The notes under the pieces: model-generated
Database searches by the model: none
Seen by the model: the letters and a program-made list of their open reading frames with translations, nothing else
What the model was told of the DNA's origin: nothing
Part shown: positions 25,318-34,026 of the stretch, in pieces
How positions within the stretch are numbered: the first letter of the stretch is position 1
Layout: each line of letters opens with the position of its first letter
From: Selenomonas_C sp034186105
GTDB lineage: Bacteria > Bacillota > Negativicutes > Selenomonadales > Selenomonadaceae
Direction: 5' to 3'
Assembly: GCA_034186105.1 (NCBI GenBank)
Contig: JAXGCE010000044.1
Location: forward strand, 6,878 to 70,877
Length of the DNA stretch: 64,000 nt
Position numbers and translations under genes: made by a program

Positions 25318-26255
25318 TGCAATTGCAGGTCTATCACAAACTCAAGAATTTTACGAAAGAATATCCGCGCATCTCCGTCGCGCTCGGCATGTTTGACGGC
25401 GTCCACATCGGGCACCAGAGCATCATCCGCCGTGCCGTCGAGCTCGCGCGGAGCGTGCAAGGCACGAGTGCCGTCTTCACGTTCAGCAATCATCCGTTGT
25501 CTGTACTGTCGCCGGAGCACATGCCGCTGCAGATTGGCACAGAGGCGCTGAAAGAGCAGCAAGCCTGCGAACTTGGCGTCGATCTCTTCGTCTGCATCCC
25601 GTTCACGCGCGACTTCGCGCAGCGGACGCCGGAAGAGTTCCTCGCGCTCTTGCGCGACGATTTCGCACCGCGCTACGTCGTCACGGGGCCGAACTATACA
25701 TTTGGGCAGAAAGGACGCGGAACGCATCGCCAACTCTTGCGCGAAGGGGCAGATTATGGTTTTCGCGCGGAAATCTGTCCTGCCGTGCTGCGTGACGGCC
25801 GCCCCGTGAGCTCGACGCGCATCCGCGCGCTGATCGCGGCGGGCGAGCTATCTGAGGCCAATGACTTCCTCGGCCATCCGTTCCGTCTCGTTGAGCGCGT
25901 CATCCATGGCGACCGCCGCGGCCGCACGATCGGCTTCCCGACGGCGAACTTGCCCATCCAGCCGCAATCCGCCATGCTGCCGAATGGCGCCTACGCCGTG
26001 CGCGTGCAGGCAGGCGGCCGCTGGTACGGCGGCATGGCGAACATCGGTAGCAACCCGACATTCGCTGGTTGCACGCGCCGCGTCGAAGTCAACATCGCCG
26101 ATTTCGCGGGCGACCTCTACGACCGCGTCATCGTCGTCGACTTCCTCGCAAAGCTCCGCGACGAGCAGAAATTCTCGTCGGCTGACCAGCTCGTCCGCCA
26201 GCTGCACAAGGATCGCGAGGACGCAAGGAAGATCTGGCAGAAAAATCTTGCGTGA
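25317..26255 (+). CDS. ribF: bifunctional riboflavin kinase/FAD synthetase
   Basis: Turns riboflavin into FMN and then FAD. The 312 residues hold an N-terminal nucleotidyltransferase domain (LGMFDGVHIGHQ, VTGPNYTFGQKGRGT, VSSTRIR) and a C-terminal riboflavin kinase domain (GRTIGFPTANL, YGGMANIGSNPTF). The ATG shares one base with the truB stop (TGATG), indicating translational coupling. Confidence 0.96.
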   Translation: MQLQVYHKLKNFTKEYPRISVALGMFDGVHIGHQSIIRRAVELARSVQGTSAVFTFSNHPLSVLSPEHMPLQIGTEALKEQQACELGVDLFVCIPFTRDFAQRTPEEFLALLRDDFAPRYVVTGPNYTFGQKGRGTHRQLLREGADYGFRAEICPAVLRDGRPVSSTRIRALIAAGELSEANDFLGHPFRLVERVIHGDRRGRTIGFPTANLPIQPQSAMLPNGAYAVRVQAGGRWYGGMANIGSNPTFAGCTRRVEVNIADFAGDLYDRVIVVDFLAKLRDEQKFSSADQLVRQLHKDREDARKIWQKNLA

Positions 26256-26276
26256 AAACGTTTCTTATGATATACT
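26248..26276 (+). promoter_or_regulatory. rpsO promoter
   Basis: TTGCGT (26248-26253) within the last codons of ribF, 17-base spacer, TATACT (26271-26276). A 105-base leader follows; GGTTTT/AAAACC (about 26283-26304) can form a hairpin in it, a plausible site for S15 feedback. Confidence 0.7.
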
Positions 26277-26388
26277 ATGCAAGGTTTTTCGAATCGGAAA
26301 ACCGCTCCGCAGCACAGATGCTGGCGGCTCCTGCCGTTTCTTTGCTGTTGGACATCTTACGAATTTCTGTATTTAGGAGGAAACAAAC

Positions 26389-26667
26389 ATGCTGACACAG
26401 GAAGCAAAACAGGAAATCATGGCAAAGTATGCCGTCCACGAGGGCGACACGGGTTCGCCTGAGGTGCAGATCGCCGTTCTGACGGCTCGCATCCAGTACC
26501 TCACGGATCATCTCAAGCAGCACAAAAAGGATCATCATTCCCGTCGCGGCCTGCTGAAGATGGTCGGTCATCGTCGTCGCCTTCTCAGCTACCTCTACAA
26601 GAAGGACATCGAGCGCTATCGCTCCATCATCGCGAAGCTCAACCTCCGTTCCACGGTCGAGCGCTGA
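26389..26667 (+). CDS. rpsO: 30S ribosomal protein S15
   Basis: Primary 16S-binding ribosomal protein, 92 residues (E. coli 89). The motifs HEGDTGSPEVQIA, LKQHKKDHHSRRGLL and RRRLLSYL are diagnostic. ATG 26389 follows TTAGGAGGAAAC. It has its own promoter and a strong terminator, so it is a separate transcription unit after ribF. Confidence 0.98.
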   Translation: MLTQEAKQEIMAKYAVHEGDTGSPEVQIAVLTARIQYLTDHLKQHKKDHHSRRGLLKMVGHRRRLLSYLYKKDIERYRSIIAKLNLRSTVER

Positions 26668-26682
26668 GCGGAAGACAGTTCG

Positions 26683-26721
26683 GAGGCTGTTGCATTCATG
26701 GTATGCAACAGCCTCTTTTTT
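26683..26721 (+). terminator. rpsO terminator
   Basis: Perfect 13-base-pair stem GAGGCTGTTGCAT (26683-26695) with ATGCAACAGCCTC (26703-26715), then six Ts. Confidence 0.95.
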
Positions 26722-26740
26722 ATGAGGGGAGGGGCGAGCG

Positions 26741-28345
26741 TTGCTCCGCATCACGAATTTCTCCGTGCCGTTTGACGAGGAAAAGCCGCTCGCGGCACTC
26801 GCTGCAAAGCGGTTGAAGACGGCGGTACAGGATATCGCGTCTGTCACGGTCGTCCGCAAGGCTGTCGATGCGCGACGCTATCGTGGCGCACCGATTTCCT
26901 TCGTCTACATGCTCGATGTCGCCATGCGCGATACGAAAGCGGAAAAGCGCGTGCTCGCGCATCTGCATCGTGACAAGCAGGTTGCTCTGTATCAGGAAAA
27001 GCAGGGCGAGCCCGTGCCCAATCGGCCGCTTGCTGAGGGTGAGGCGCGTCCTGTCGTCGTGGGCTTCGGCCCTGCCGGTATGTTCGCGGCGCTGACGCTC
27101 GCGTGGGCGGGGCAGTGCCCGATCGTCCTCGAGCGCGGGCAGGACGTCGATACGCGTCATGCGGATATCGAGCGGTTCTGGCAGGGCGGCGCGTTCTCGC
27201 CACAGTCGAACGTGCAGTTCGGCGAGGGCGGCGCGGGCACGTTTTCGGACGGCAAGCTCACGACGCGCACGAGCGATCCGCATATCCGCGATGTGCTCGA
27301 AGCATTCATCGCGGCGGGTGCACCTGAAGAGATCCGCTACTTGCACAAGCCGCATATCGGCACGGATCTCCTGCGCACGATTGTGAAGAACATCCGCCAA
27401 GAGATCATCCGCCTCGGCGGCGACGTCCGCTTTGGCGCACAGGTCACGGATATCGAACTCGCGGGCGGCACGCTCACGGCGCTCATCGTCAATGGCGAGG
27501 AGCGCATTGCGGCGGACGCAGCGTTCTTCGCCATCGGCCACTCGGCGCGCGATACGTATGAGATGCTCTATGAAAAAGGACTCGCGATGGAGGCGAAAGC
27601 ATTTGCCATCGGCGTGCGCATCGAGCATCCGCAGAGTTTCATTGACCGTGCGCAGTATGGCGCGGATGCAGGCGATCCGCGCCTGCCCGTCGCCGACTAC
27701 GCGCTGACGTTCCAAGATCGCGAGACGGGGCGCGGGGCATATTCGTTCTGCATGTGCCCGGGCGGCCATGTTGTCGCAGCGGCTTCAGAAACAGGGCGCG
27801 TCGTGACGAATGGCATGAGCGACTATGCGCGCGATTCCGGCGTGGCCAATGCTGCGCTCCTCGTGCAGGTCACACCGGAGGATTTTGGCGATGGCGTGCT
27901 CGCTGGCATCGCGTTCCAGCGGAAATATGAAGCGCTGACGTATGAGCTCGGCGGGCGGAATTACTTCGCGCCCGTGCAGTCCGTCGGCGACTTCCTCGCT
28001 GGGCGGCACGGCAGCACGGACTTCCTCGTCGCGCCATTGTACCGCCCAGGCGTTACGCCTTGCGATCTGCATGGCTGCCTGCCTGGCGTTGTCACGGCGA
28101 CGCTCGCGCATGCGCTACCACATTTCGGGCGGAAGATTCCAGGCTTTGATGCGCCAGACGTGCCGATGACGGGCATCGAGACGCGCTCGTCCGCACCATG
28201 CCGCATCCGTCGCGACCGCGCGACGTTCGTTGCCGAGCGAACGCCGGGCGTCTACCCCATCGGGGAGGGCGCAGGCTATGCGGGCGGCATCATGAGCGCG
28301 GCCGTCGATGGCATGAAGGCGGCGCTAGCATATCTTTCAATATAA
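26741..28345 (+). CDS. FAD-dependent protein, uncharacterised dehydrogenase family (COG2509-like)
   Basis: A 534-residue flavoprotein. TTG 26741 is the start: GGGGAGGGG lies seven bases upstream and the first residues LRITNFSVPF match the usual opening of this family. After a 90-residue N-terminal domain comes the dinucleotide fold VVVGFGPAGMFAALTLA, then the family block FSPQSNVQFGEGGAGTFSDGKL, CMCPGGHVV and the C-terminal GEGAGYAGGIMSAAVDGM flavin-binding end. The reaction of this widespread family is not known to me. It lies between rpsO and glmM with no evident own promoter. Confidence 0.85.
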   Translation: MLRITNFSVPFDEEKPLAALAAKRLKTAVQDIASVTVVRKAVDARRYRGAPISFVYMLDVAMRDTKAEKRVLAHLHRDKQVALYQEKQGEPVPNRPLAEGEARPVVVGFGPAGMFAALTLAWAGQCPIVLERGQDVDTRHADIERFWQGGAFSPQSNVQFGEGGAGTFSDGKLTTRTSDPHIRDVLEAFIAAGAPEEIRYLHKPHIGTDLLRTIVKNIRQEIIRLGGDVRFGAQVTDIELAGGTLTALIVNGEERIAADAAFFAIGHSARDTYEMLYEKGLAMEAKAFAIGVRIEHPQSFIDRAQYGADAGDPRLPVADYALTFQDRETGRGAYSFCMCPGGHVVAAASETGRVVTNGMSDYARDSGVANAALLVQVTPEDFGDGVLAGIAFQRKYEALTYELGGRNYFAPVQSVGDFLAGRHGSTDFLVAPLYRPGVTPCDLHGCLPGVVTATLAHALPHFGRKIPGFDAPDVPMTGIETRSSAPCRIRRDRATFVAERTPGVYPIGEGAGYAGGIMSAAVDGMKAALAYLSI

Positions 28346-28382
28346 TGGCTGTATCTTTCATAGATTTAGGAGGATTTTCCAT

Positions 28383-29729
28383 ATGGCTAGACTTTTTGGA
28401 ACCGACGGCGTCCGCGGCGAAGCCAATGTGACGCTGATGCCGGAGATGGCGTATCGTCTCGGCCGTGCGGCGACGCTGTATTTTGGCAAGGAAGACGAGC
28501 AGCCGCTCATCATCATCGGCCGTGATACGCGCATCTCGGGCGAGATGTTCGAGGCAGCGCTGACGGCAGGCATCTGCTCGGCTGGCGGCCGTGCGATGCT
28601 CGCGGGCGTCATCCCGACGCCGGCCATCGCGTACCTCGCGCGCCGTCACAAGGCGAAAGCGGGCATCGTGATCTCGGCATCGCACAACCCATTTCACGAC
28701 AACGGCATCAAGTTCTTTGGCGGCGACGGCTACAAGCTGCCGGATGCCGTCGAGGACGAGCTCGAGGCCATCGTGCACAAGCTCGAGCAGGGCGACACGC
28801 TCGCGCGTCCCTCGGGTGACAAGATCGGCCACATCGAGTACCGCACGGACCTTCTGAACCAGTACATCGAGTTCGTGCTTTCGACGTGCAAGGAGCGCTT
28901 CGATGGCATGAACATCGTGCTCGACTGCGCGAATGGTGCGTCGTACGAAGTCATGCCGCGCGTGCTGCGCGAGCTCGGCGCGAAGGTCAAGGTCATCCAC
29001 GCGCTGCCGAATGGCGTGAACATCAATGACAAGTGCGGCTCGACGCACCTCGAGTCGCTGCAGCGCACCGTGCTCGAGACGCATGCCGATTTCGGTATCG
29101 CGCATGACGGCGACGCTGATCGCTGCCTCTGCGTCGATGAAAAGGGCCAGATCATCGATGGCGATCACATCCTCGTGATGTGCGCGCAGGACATGATCAA
29201 GGCCGGCACGCTGCCATATAATACGGTCGTCACGACGGTCATGGCGAACATCGGTTTCCACAAGGCGATCAAAGCTGCAGGCGGCCGCGCTGAAATCACG
29301 CAGGTTGGCGACCGCTATGTCCTCGAAAACATGCTGAAGAATGGCTACAAGATCGGTGGCGAGCAGTCTGGCCACATCATCTTCACGGACTTCAGCACGA
29401 CGGGCGACGGCCCGATCACGGCGCTGCAGGTGCTGTCGTCGCTGAAGCGCAGCGGCCGCAAGGCGTCCGATCTGACGAATCTCATGACGACGTATCCGCA
29501 GCTGCTCGTCAACGTCAAAGTCGCGACGAAGGAAGGCTGGGAAGATAACGAGGCCATCAAGGCCGCCATCGCGAAAGGCGACGAAGAGCTCGGCAGCGAC
29601 GGCCGCATCCTCGTGCGTCCGTCCGGCACGGAGCCGCTGATCCGCGTCATGGCCGAAGGCCCTGACCAGGCGCAGCTCGACCGCATCTGCAACGCGATTG
29701 CAGACGTCGTGAAAAAGGAGCAGGGCTGA
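28383..29729 (+). CDS. glmM: phosphoglucosamine mutase
   Basis: Converts glucosamine-6-phosphate to glucosamine-1-phosphate for UDP-GlcNAc, and so for peptidoglycan and LPS. It has 448 residues, with the active-site phosphoserine loop SASHNPFHDNG near residue 101, the metal loop DGDADRC near residue 242, the sugar loop GGEQSGH and the phosphate loop VRPSGTEPLIRVM. ATG 28383 follows TTAGGAGGATT. Its stop overlaps the cbiK start. Confidence 0.97.
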   Translation: MARLFGTDGVRGEANVTLMPEMAYRLGRAATLYFGKEDEQPLIIIGRDTRISGEMFEAALTAGICSAGGRAMLAGVIPTPAIAYLARRHKAKAGIVISASHNPFHDNGIKFFGGDGYKLPDAVEDELEAIVHKLEQGDTLARPSGDKIGHIEYRTDLLNQYIEFVLSTCKERFDGMNIVLDCANGASYEVMPRVLRELGAKVKVIHALPNGVNINDKCGSTHLESLQRTVLETHADFGIAHDGDADRCLCVDEKGQIIDGDHILVMCAQDMIKAGTLPYNTVVTTVMANIGFHKAIKAAGGRAEITQVGDRYVLENMLKNGYKIGGEQSGHIIFTDFSTTGDGPITALQVLSSLKRSGRKASDLTNLMTTYPQLLVNVKVATKEGWEDNEAIKAAIAKGDEELGSDGRILVRPSGTEPLIRVMAEGPDQAQLDRICNAIADVVKKEQG

Positions 29730-30505
29730 TGCGCCCCGTCATCGTCTTCACGAGCTTCGGCGTTGCGGACAAGGACGTGCGCGAGCGCACGATCGGCAGC
29801 ATCGCGCTCGACCTGCGCGCGAAGTTCAAGGACTGGGACGTCGTCGAGGCGTACACGTCGGCTTTTTTGCGCAAGAAGATCGCGAAAGACGAAGGCACGG
29901 TCATCCCGTCGCTCGATGAGGCACTCGAAAAGCTCGCGAAGGACGGCTGCCCGCGCGTGCTGATCCTGCCGTCGCACCTGACGCCGGGCGAGGAATACGA
30001 AAAGAAAGTCCGCGCGGCCTATGAGGCGTACAAGGGCCGCATCGCGCGGCTGACGCTTGCGGGGCCGGTCTTTGAGAGCCCGGCCGATGATGCAAAAGTG
30101 CTGACGTCGCTGTTCCTCGACCTCCATGTCCATCCGCACGAAGAGCTCGTGCTCATGGGCCACGGCTCGCCGCATCAACACAACCCCGTCTATGACCGCT
30201 TGCAGCAGCACATCGACCGCGAAGACCTGCCCGTCCATATCGGCGTCGTCGAGCCGACGGATCGTCCGAATTTTGACGATGTCGTCGCGCGCCTCGGCAA
30301 AACAGAGCACAAGGACGTGCTGCTCGCGCCGCTGCTCCTTACGGGAGGCTCGCATGTGCAGGAAGACATGGCGGGCGAGGGGCCGGAGTCGTGGAAATCG
30401 CGCCTCGAAGCCGCAGGCTACCAGGTACGCGTGAGTCTCTTGGGGCTCGGCGAATATCCGGCGTTCCGTGCGCTTTATCTCGAGAAGGCAGAAGCAGCGA
30501 TGTAA
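29729..30505 (+). CDS. cbiK: anaerobic cobaltochelatase CbiK-like (sirohydrochlorin chelatase)
   Basis: Inserts Co2+ into sirohydrochlorin in the anaerobic (early-cobalt) B12 pathway. The 258-residue length matches CbiK (264). The two halves carry metal-ligand histidines in LMGHGSPHQH and LLTGGSHVQEDMAG. It overlaps the glmM stop by one base (TGATG). With cbiL 1.8 kb downstream it shows de novo cobalamin synthesis, needed for the methylmalonyl-CoA chemistry of propionate formers. Iron instead of cobalt as metal (siroheme) cannot be excluded. Confidence 0.88.
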   Translation: MRPVIVFTSFGVADKDVRERTIGSIALDLRAKFKDWDVVEAYTSAFLRKKIAKDEGTVIPSLDEALEKLAKDGCPRVLILPSHLTPGEEYEKKVRAAYEAYKGRIARLTLAGPVFESPADDAKVLTSLFLDLHVHPHEELVLMGHGSPHQHNPVYDRLQQHIDREDLPVHIGVVEPTDRPNFDDVVARLGKTEHKDVLLAPLLLTGGSHVQEDMAGEGPESWKSRLEAAGYQVRVSLLGLGEYPAFRALYLEKAEAAM

Positions 30506-30548
30506 TGCACGATAACTTTTGTGCATAATTCGGATTCGCATAAAATAT

Positions 30549-30577
30549 TTCAAATTGTGTAAACAATAACCTATAAT
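30549..30577 (+). promoter_or_regulatory. promoter of the Na+-pump subunit genes
   Basis: TTCAAA (30549-30554), 17-base spacer, TATAAT (30572-30577). Immediately downstream GGATGGG (30581-30587) can pair with CCCATCC (30600-30606), giving a hairpin at the 5' end of the mRNA that may stabilise it. Confidence 0.6.
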
Positions 30578-30655
30578 AATGGATGGGGTGATTGTGTCTC
30601 CCATCCAAGCAATTTTACCAATCCTATCATCTGAATCATTAAATGAGGTGAGTGT

Positions 30656-31009
30656 ATGTCAGAACCCGTTACGACAAACCCTTTCATCATTATGCTGATC
30701 AATATGACGGTTGTTTTTGCTGTCCTGATCGCACTGGGATTTGTCATCAACCTGATTCATTACATCGACCCGACGAAGCCGAAGACGGTCAAGGAGGAGC
30801 CGAAAGCCACAGCGCCGGCATCGGCGCCCGCGCCAGCTCCCGCTCCTGTCGTAGAGGAAGGTGTGCCGCAGGAGGTCGTCGCTGTCATCGCGGCGGCACT
30901 CATGAGCTATGGCTATGGCCCGCAGCAGATCCGCGCCGTGCGCCCGATCGAGCGCAATGGCTGGAAACGTTCCGGCCGTACGTTCGGCGTCACACAGACG
31001 CTTGATTAA
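30656..31009 (+). CDS. OadG/MmdD-type small subunit of a Na+-translocating decarboxylase
   Basis: A 117-residue protein with one N-terminal membrane helix (about residues 10-30), an Ala/Pro-rich linker (residues 45-65, APASAPAPAPAP) and a C-terminal soluble piece ending RSGRTFGVTQTLD. That order is the gamma/delta subunit of sodium-pump decarboxylases, which anchors and assembles the complex. ATG 30656 follows AGGTGAGTGT. It is followed 21 bases later by the beta subunit. Whether the partner enzyme acts on oxaloacetate, methylmalonyl-CoA or glutaconyl-CoA cannot be told. Confidence 0.82.
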   Translation: MSEPVTTNPFIIMLINMTVVFAVLIALGFVINLIHYIDPTKPKTVKEEPKATAPASAPAPAPAPVVEEGVPQEVVAVIAAALMSYGYGPQQIRAVRPIERNGWKRSGRTFGVTQTLD

Positions 31010-31030
31010 GGCAGGAGAGGAGGAAACAAT

Positions 31031-32161
31031 ATGGAACTTTTGAATGCATTCATCATCTCGCTGCAGGCCGTCTGGGCTGACAGCGGTTTTGCGTCGTTCA
31101 CGGTCGGCAACGGCATCATGATCCTCGTCGGTATTGTGCTGCTTTATCTCGCGATCGCAAAGGAATTCGAGCCGCTGCTCTTGGGCCCGATCGCGTTCGG
31201 CTGCATCCTTGCAAACTTCCCGAACACGGGCTTCCTCGATCAGATGGGCGTCATGATGGCCATCAACTTCGGTATCAAGTTTGAGATCTTCCCGCCGCTG
31301 ATCTTCCTCGGCATTGGCGCGATGACGGACTTCGGCCCGCTCCTCGCGCGTCCGTCGACGCTGCTCCTCGGCGCTGCGGCGCAGATCGGCGTCTTTGTCT
31401 CGCTCGTCGGCGCCATGATGCTCGGCTTCACGGAGAAGCAGGCAGGCGCTATCGGCATCATCGGCGGTGCAGACGGCCCGACGGCCATCTACCTGTCGTC
31501 TGTCATGGCTCCGGAACTCCTCGGCGCCATCGCCGTCGCGGCATATTCTTACATGTCGCTCGTCCCGCTGATCCAGCCGCCGGTCATGAAGCTCCTCACG
31601 ACGCAGAAAGAGCGAGAGGTCGTCATGGAGCAGCTGCGTCCTGTCACGCGCTTCGAGCGCATCTGCTTTCCGGTCATTGCCGCCATCCTTATCAGCCTGC
31701 TGCTGCCGCCCATTGCGTCGCTTCTCGGCATGCTGATGCTCGGCAACCTCTTCCGCGAGTCTGGCGTCATGGACCGCTTGTCGGATACGGCGCAGAACTC
31801 GCTCTGCAACATCGTCACGATCTTCCTCGCCACCGGCACGGGCATGACGATGAGCGCCGACAAGTTCCTGACGGCGCAGACACTCGAGATCATCTTCCTC
31901 GGCCTCGTCGCGTTCATCTTCGGCACGGCGGGCGGCGTCATCTTCGGCAAGATCATGTGCCGCGCTTCGGGCTGGAAGATCAACCCGCTCATCGGTTCGG
32001 CTGGTGTCTCCGCTGTCCCGATGGCCGCGCGTGTCAGCCAGATCGTCGGCATGAAGGCAAAGCCGGGCAACTACCTGCTCATGCATGCCATGGGCCCGAA
32101 CGTCGCTGGCGTCATCGGCACGGCTGTCGCCGCTGGCACGATGCTCGCGATGATGAAATAA
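31031..32161 (+). CDS. Na+-translocating decarboxylase beta subunit (OadB/MmdB/GcdB family)
   Basis: Integral membrane subunit of 376 residues that decarboxylates carboxybiotin and pumps Na+ outward. About nine or more hydrophobic segments are visible, and the conserved region GIIGGADGPTAIYLSS near residue 150 holds the Asp used in sodium translocation. ATG 31031 follows AGGAGAGGAGG. It forms a two-gene unit with the small subunit; the carboxyltransferase (alpha) and biotin-carrier genes are not next to it. A terminator follows. Confidence 0.92.
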   Translation: MELLNAFIISLQAVWADSGFASFTVGNGIMILVGIVLLYLAIAKEFEPLLLGPIAFGCILANFPNTGFLDQMGVMMAINFGIKFEIFPPLIFLGIGAMTDFGPLLARPSTLLLGAAAQIGVFVSLVGAMMLGFTEKQAGAIGIIGGADGPTAIYLSSVMAPELLGAIAVAAYSYMSLVPLIQPPVMKLLTTQKEREVVMEQLRPVTRFERICFPVIAAILISLLLPPIASLLGMLMLGNLFRESGVMDRLSDTAQNSLCNIVTIFLATGTGMTMSADKFLTAQTLEIIFLGLVAFIFGTAGGVIFGKIMCRASGWKINPLIGSAGVSAVPMAARVSQIVGMKAKPGNYLLMHAMGPNVAGVIGTAVAAGTMLAMMK

Positions 32162-32193
32162 GCACGCATCACGACAAATTCTTACGATTTTTG

Positions 32194-32227
32194 AAAGGCT
32201 TCCCGTTCATCTGCGGGGAGCCTTTTT
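32194..32227 (+). terminator. terminator of the Na+-pump unit
   Basis: Stem AAAGGCTTCCCG (32194-32205) with CGGGGAGCCTTT (32214-32225), one wobble, loop of eight, ending in Ts. Confidence 0.88.
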
Positions 32228-32252
32228 GCTATGCGATTCTTTCGTATTCGGA

Positions 32253-32281
32253 TTGACAGAGCGCGGAGTGCGGTGTATGAT
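32253..32281 (+). promoter_or_regulatory. promoter of the cbiL-transporter operon
   Basis: Perfect TTGACA (32253-32258), 17-base spacer, TATGAT (32276-32281). The 5' leader is only about 50 bases, too short for a cobalamin riboswitch, and none is seen. Confidence 0.75.
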
Positions 32282-32340
32282 ACCTCTAGTACATCCATGC
32301 GTTTTAGTTATCAGATAAATTCGTTTGCAGGGGGTATATC

Positions 32341-33039
32341 ATGAGCGGAATTTTTTACGGCATCGGTGTCGGCCCGGGCGACCCGGAACTCCTCACGGTC
32401 AAGGCTATCAACGCGATCAAGGCAGCAGACGTGCTCATCGCGCCGAAGACGGAGAAGAAGGATGGCAGCGTTGCACTGAACATCGCGAAGCCGTATCTGA
32501 AGCCGGACATCGACATCGTCTATCAGGTCTTCCCGATGGTGAAAGGCTTTGCCGAAGATGATTCGGCATGGCAGGCGAACAAGGAAGAGATTTTGACGCT
32601 GCTGAAATCTGGCAAGAACGTCGCATTCCTGACGCTTGGCGACCCAATGTTCTACAGCACGTACATCTACGTTTACCGCCTGCTCGAAAAAGAGGATGTG
32701 ACGGTCAAGACGATCCCGGGCATCCCAGCGTTCGCGGCCATCGGCAGCCAGGTCGGCTACCCAATCGTCGAGGGCGATGACGTGCTCTCGATCATCCCGG
32801 CGACAGCGCCGATGGAGAAGATTGAAAAGGCGTTGGCAGCGGCCGACAATGTCGTGCTCATGAAGGTCTACAAGAATTCCGATGAGATCACGGAGCTCCT
32901 CGAGCAGAAGGGCCTTGCGAAGCAGGCCGTGCTCGTGAGCCGCGCCGGCCTGCCGGACGAACGCATCATTCGCGATATCTCGGCACACAAGGGCGAGAAG
33001 CTCAATTATCTTTCGACGATCCTCACGCGCAAGGACTGA
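32341..33039 (+). CDS. cbiL: cobalt-factor II / precorrin-2 C20-methyltransferase
   Basis: Tetrapyrrole methylase that adds a methyl at C20 during B12 ring synthesis. It has 232 residues. The family signature GIGVGPGDPELLTVKA is at residues 7-22 and the SAM-binding LGDPMFYSTYIYVYR in the middle. ATG 32341 follows CAGGGGGTATATC. It leads an operon with a BtuFCD/Fec-like ABC transporter. Confidence 0.93.
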   Translation: MSGIFYGIGVGPGDPELLTVKAINAIKAADVLIAPKTEKKDGSVALNIAKPYLKPDIDIVYQVFPMVKGFAEDDSAWQANKEEILTLLKSGKNVAFLTLGDPMFYSTYIYVYRLLEKEDVTVKTIPGIPAFAAIGSQVGYPIVEGDDVLSIIPATAPMEKIEKALAAADNVVLMKVYKNSDEITELLEQKGLAKQAVLVSRAGLPDERIIRDISAHKGEKLNYLSTILTRKD

Positions 33040-33060
33040 GGTTTTAGGAGGCATCCTTTC

Positions 33061-34026
33061 ATGAAACGCATCATTCTCGGTTTGCTGATCGGCTGCATGA
33101 TGCTGATTTTCGCTGGCTGCGGCGGGGCGCCGCAGGGCGCTTCGTCGTCATCGTCTGCGAGCACGTCATCGTCTGCGACATTTGCGACGATCGACGACGC
33201 CATGGGGCGCACGGTCACGCTCGAGAAAAAGCCGGAGCGCATCGTCGTGACGTCGGCCTCGTTCCTCGAGCCGCTACATGAAGTCGGCGGCGATGTCGTC
33301 GGCCGTCCGGACTCGAAGACGCAGATGCCGGAGTACGCGAAGGACAAAGCGTCTGTCGGCAAGGTCTATCAGATCGACCTCGAGAAAGTCCTCGCCTGCG
33401 AGCCAGATCTCGTCATCATCAACAAGGGCATGAACGAGAAGCTCGTCGGCTCGCTCGAAGAAAGCGGCGTCAAGACGATCGTCGTCGATATGAAGAGCTA
33501 TGACGATGTCAAGCAGATGGTGCAGATCTTCGCGCAGGTCACGGGCGAGAAAGCAAAAGGCGACGAGCTCGTCAAGTCCATGGATGAGAAGATCGCGGCC
33601 ATCGTGAAGAAGATCCCGCAGGAGAAGCATCGCGTCGCCATCCTGCACAGCACGAACCAGGGTCTCTCTGTGCAGCTCGACGGCAGCATCGCGGGCTCTG
33701 TCACGAAGATGCTCGGCTGGGAGAACGTCGCCGCGGGCGAGACGCCGCTCGAGAAGAATCCAGACGCGGCACCGTACAGCCTCGAGACGCTCGTGCAGCA
33801 GAATCCGGAGATCATCTTCATCACGAGCATGGGCAAGATCGAGGAGATCAAGTCCTCGATGGAGCAGACGATTGCAGAGAACCCCGCTTGGCAGACGATT
33901 CCTGCCATCCAGCAGCAGAAACTCTACTACCTGCCGCAGGATCTCTTCCTTCTGAGCCCGGGCATCCATTATCCGGAGGCCGTCGAGACGATGGCAAAGC
34001 TCGTCTATCCTGAGGCGTTCAAGTGA
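33061..34026 (+). CDS. ABC importer substrate-binding lipoprotein (BtuF/FecB family)
   Basis: A 321-residue periplasmic binding protein. The signal ends in a lipobox (MLIFAGC, Cys20) followed by a Ser-rich linker. The rest matches the helical-backbone binding-protein family for B12, heme and siderophores (DAMGRTVTLEKKPERIV, EPDLVIINKG). The gene follows cbiL by 21 bases and leads to permease and ATPase genes, which favours a cobamide or cobinamide substrate, but iron complexes remain possible. Confidence 0.85.
   Translation: MKRIILGLLIGCMMLIFAGCGGAPQGASSSSSASTSSSATFATIDDAMGRTVTLEKKPERIVVTSASFLEPLHEVGGDVVGRPDSKTQMPEYAKDKASVGKVYQIDLEKVLACEPDLVIINKGMNEKLVGSLEESGVKTIVVDMKSYDDVKQMVQIFAQVTGEKAKGDELVKSMDEKIAAIVKKIPQEKHRVAILHSTNQGLSVQLDGSIAGSVTKMLGWENVAAGETPLEKNPDAAPYSLETLVQQNPEIIFITSMGKIEEIKSSMEQTIAENPAWQTIPAIQQQKLYYLPQDLFLLSPGIHYPEAVETMAKLVYPEAFK

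Noticed and set aside
32282..32340. Cobalamin riboswitch before cbiL
   Set aside because: The leader is about 50 bases and has no B12-box-like sequence, so there is no room for one.
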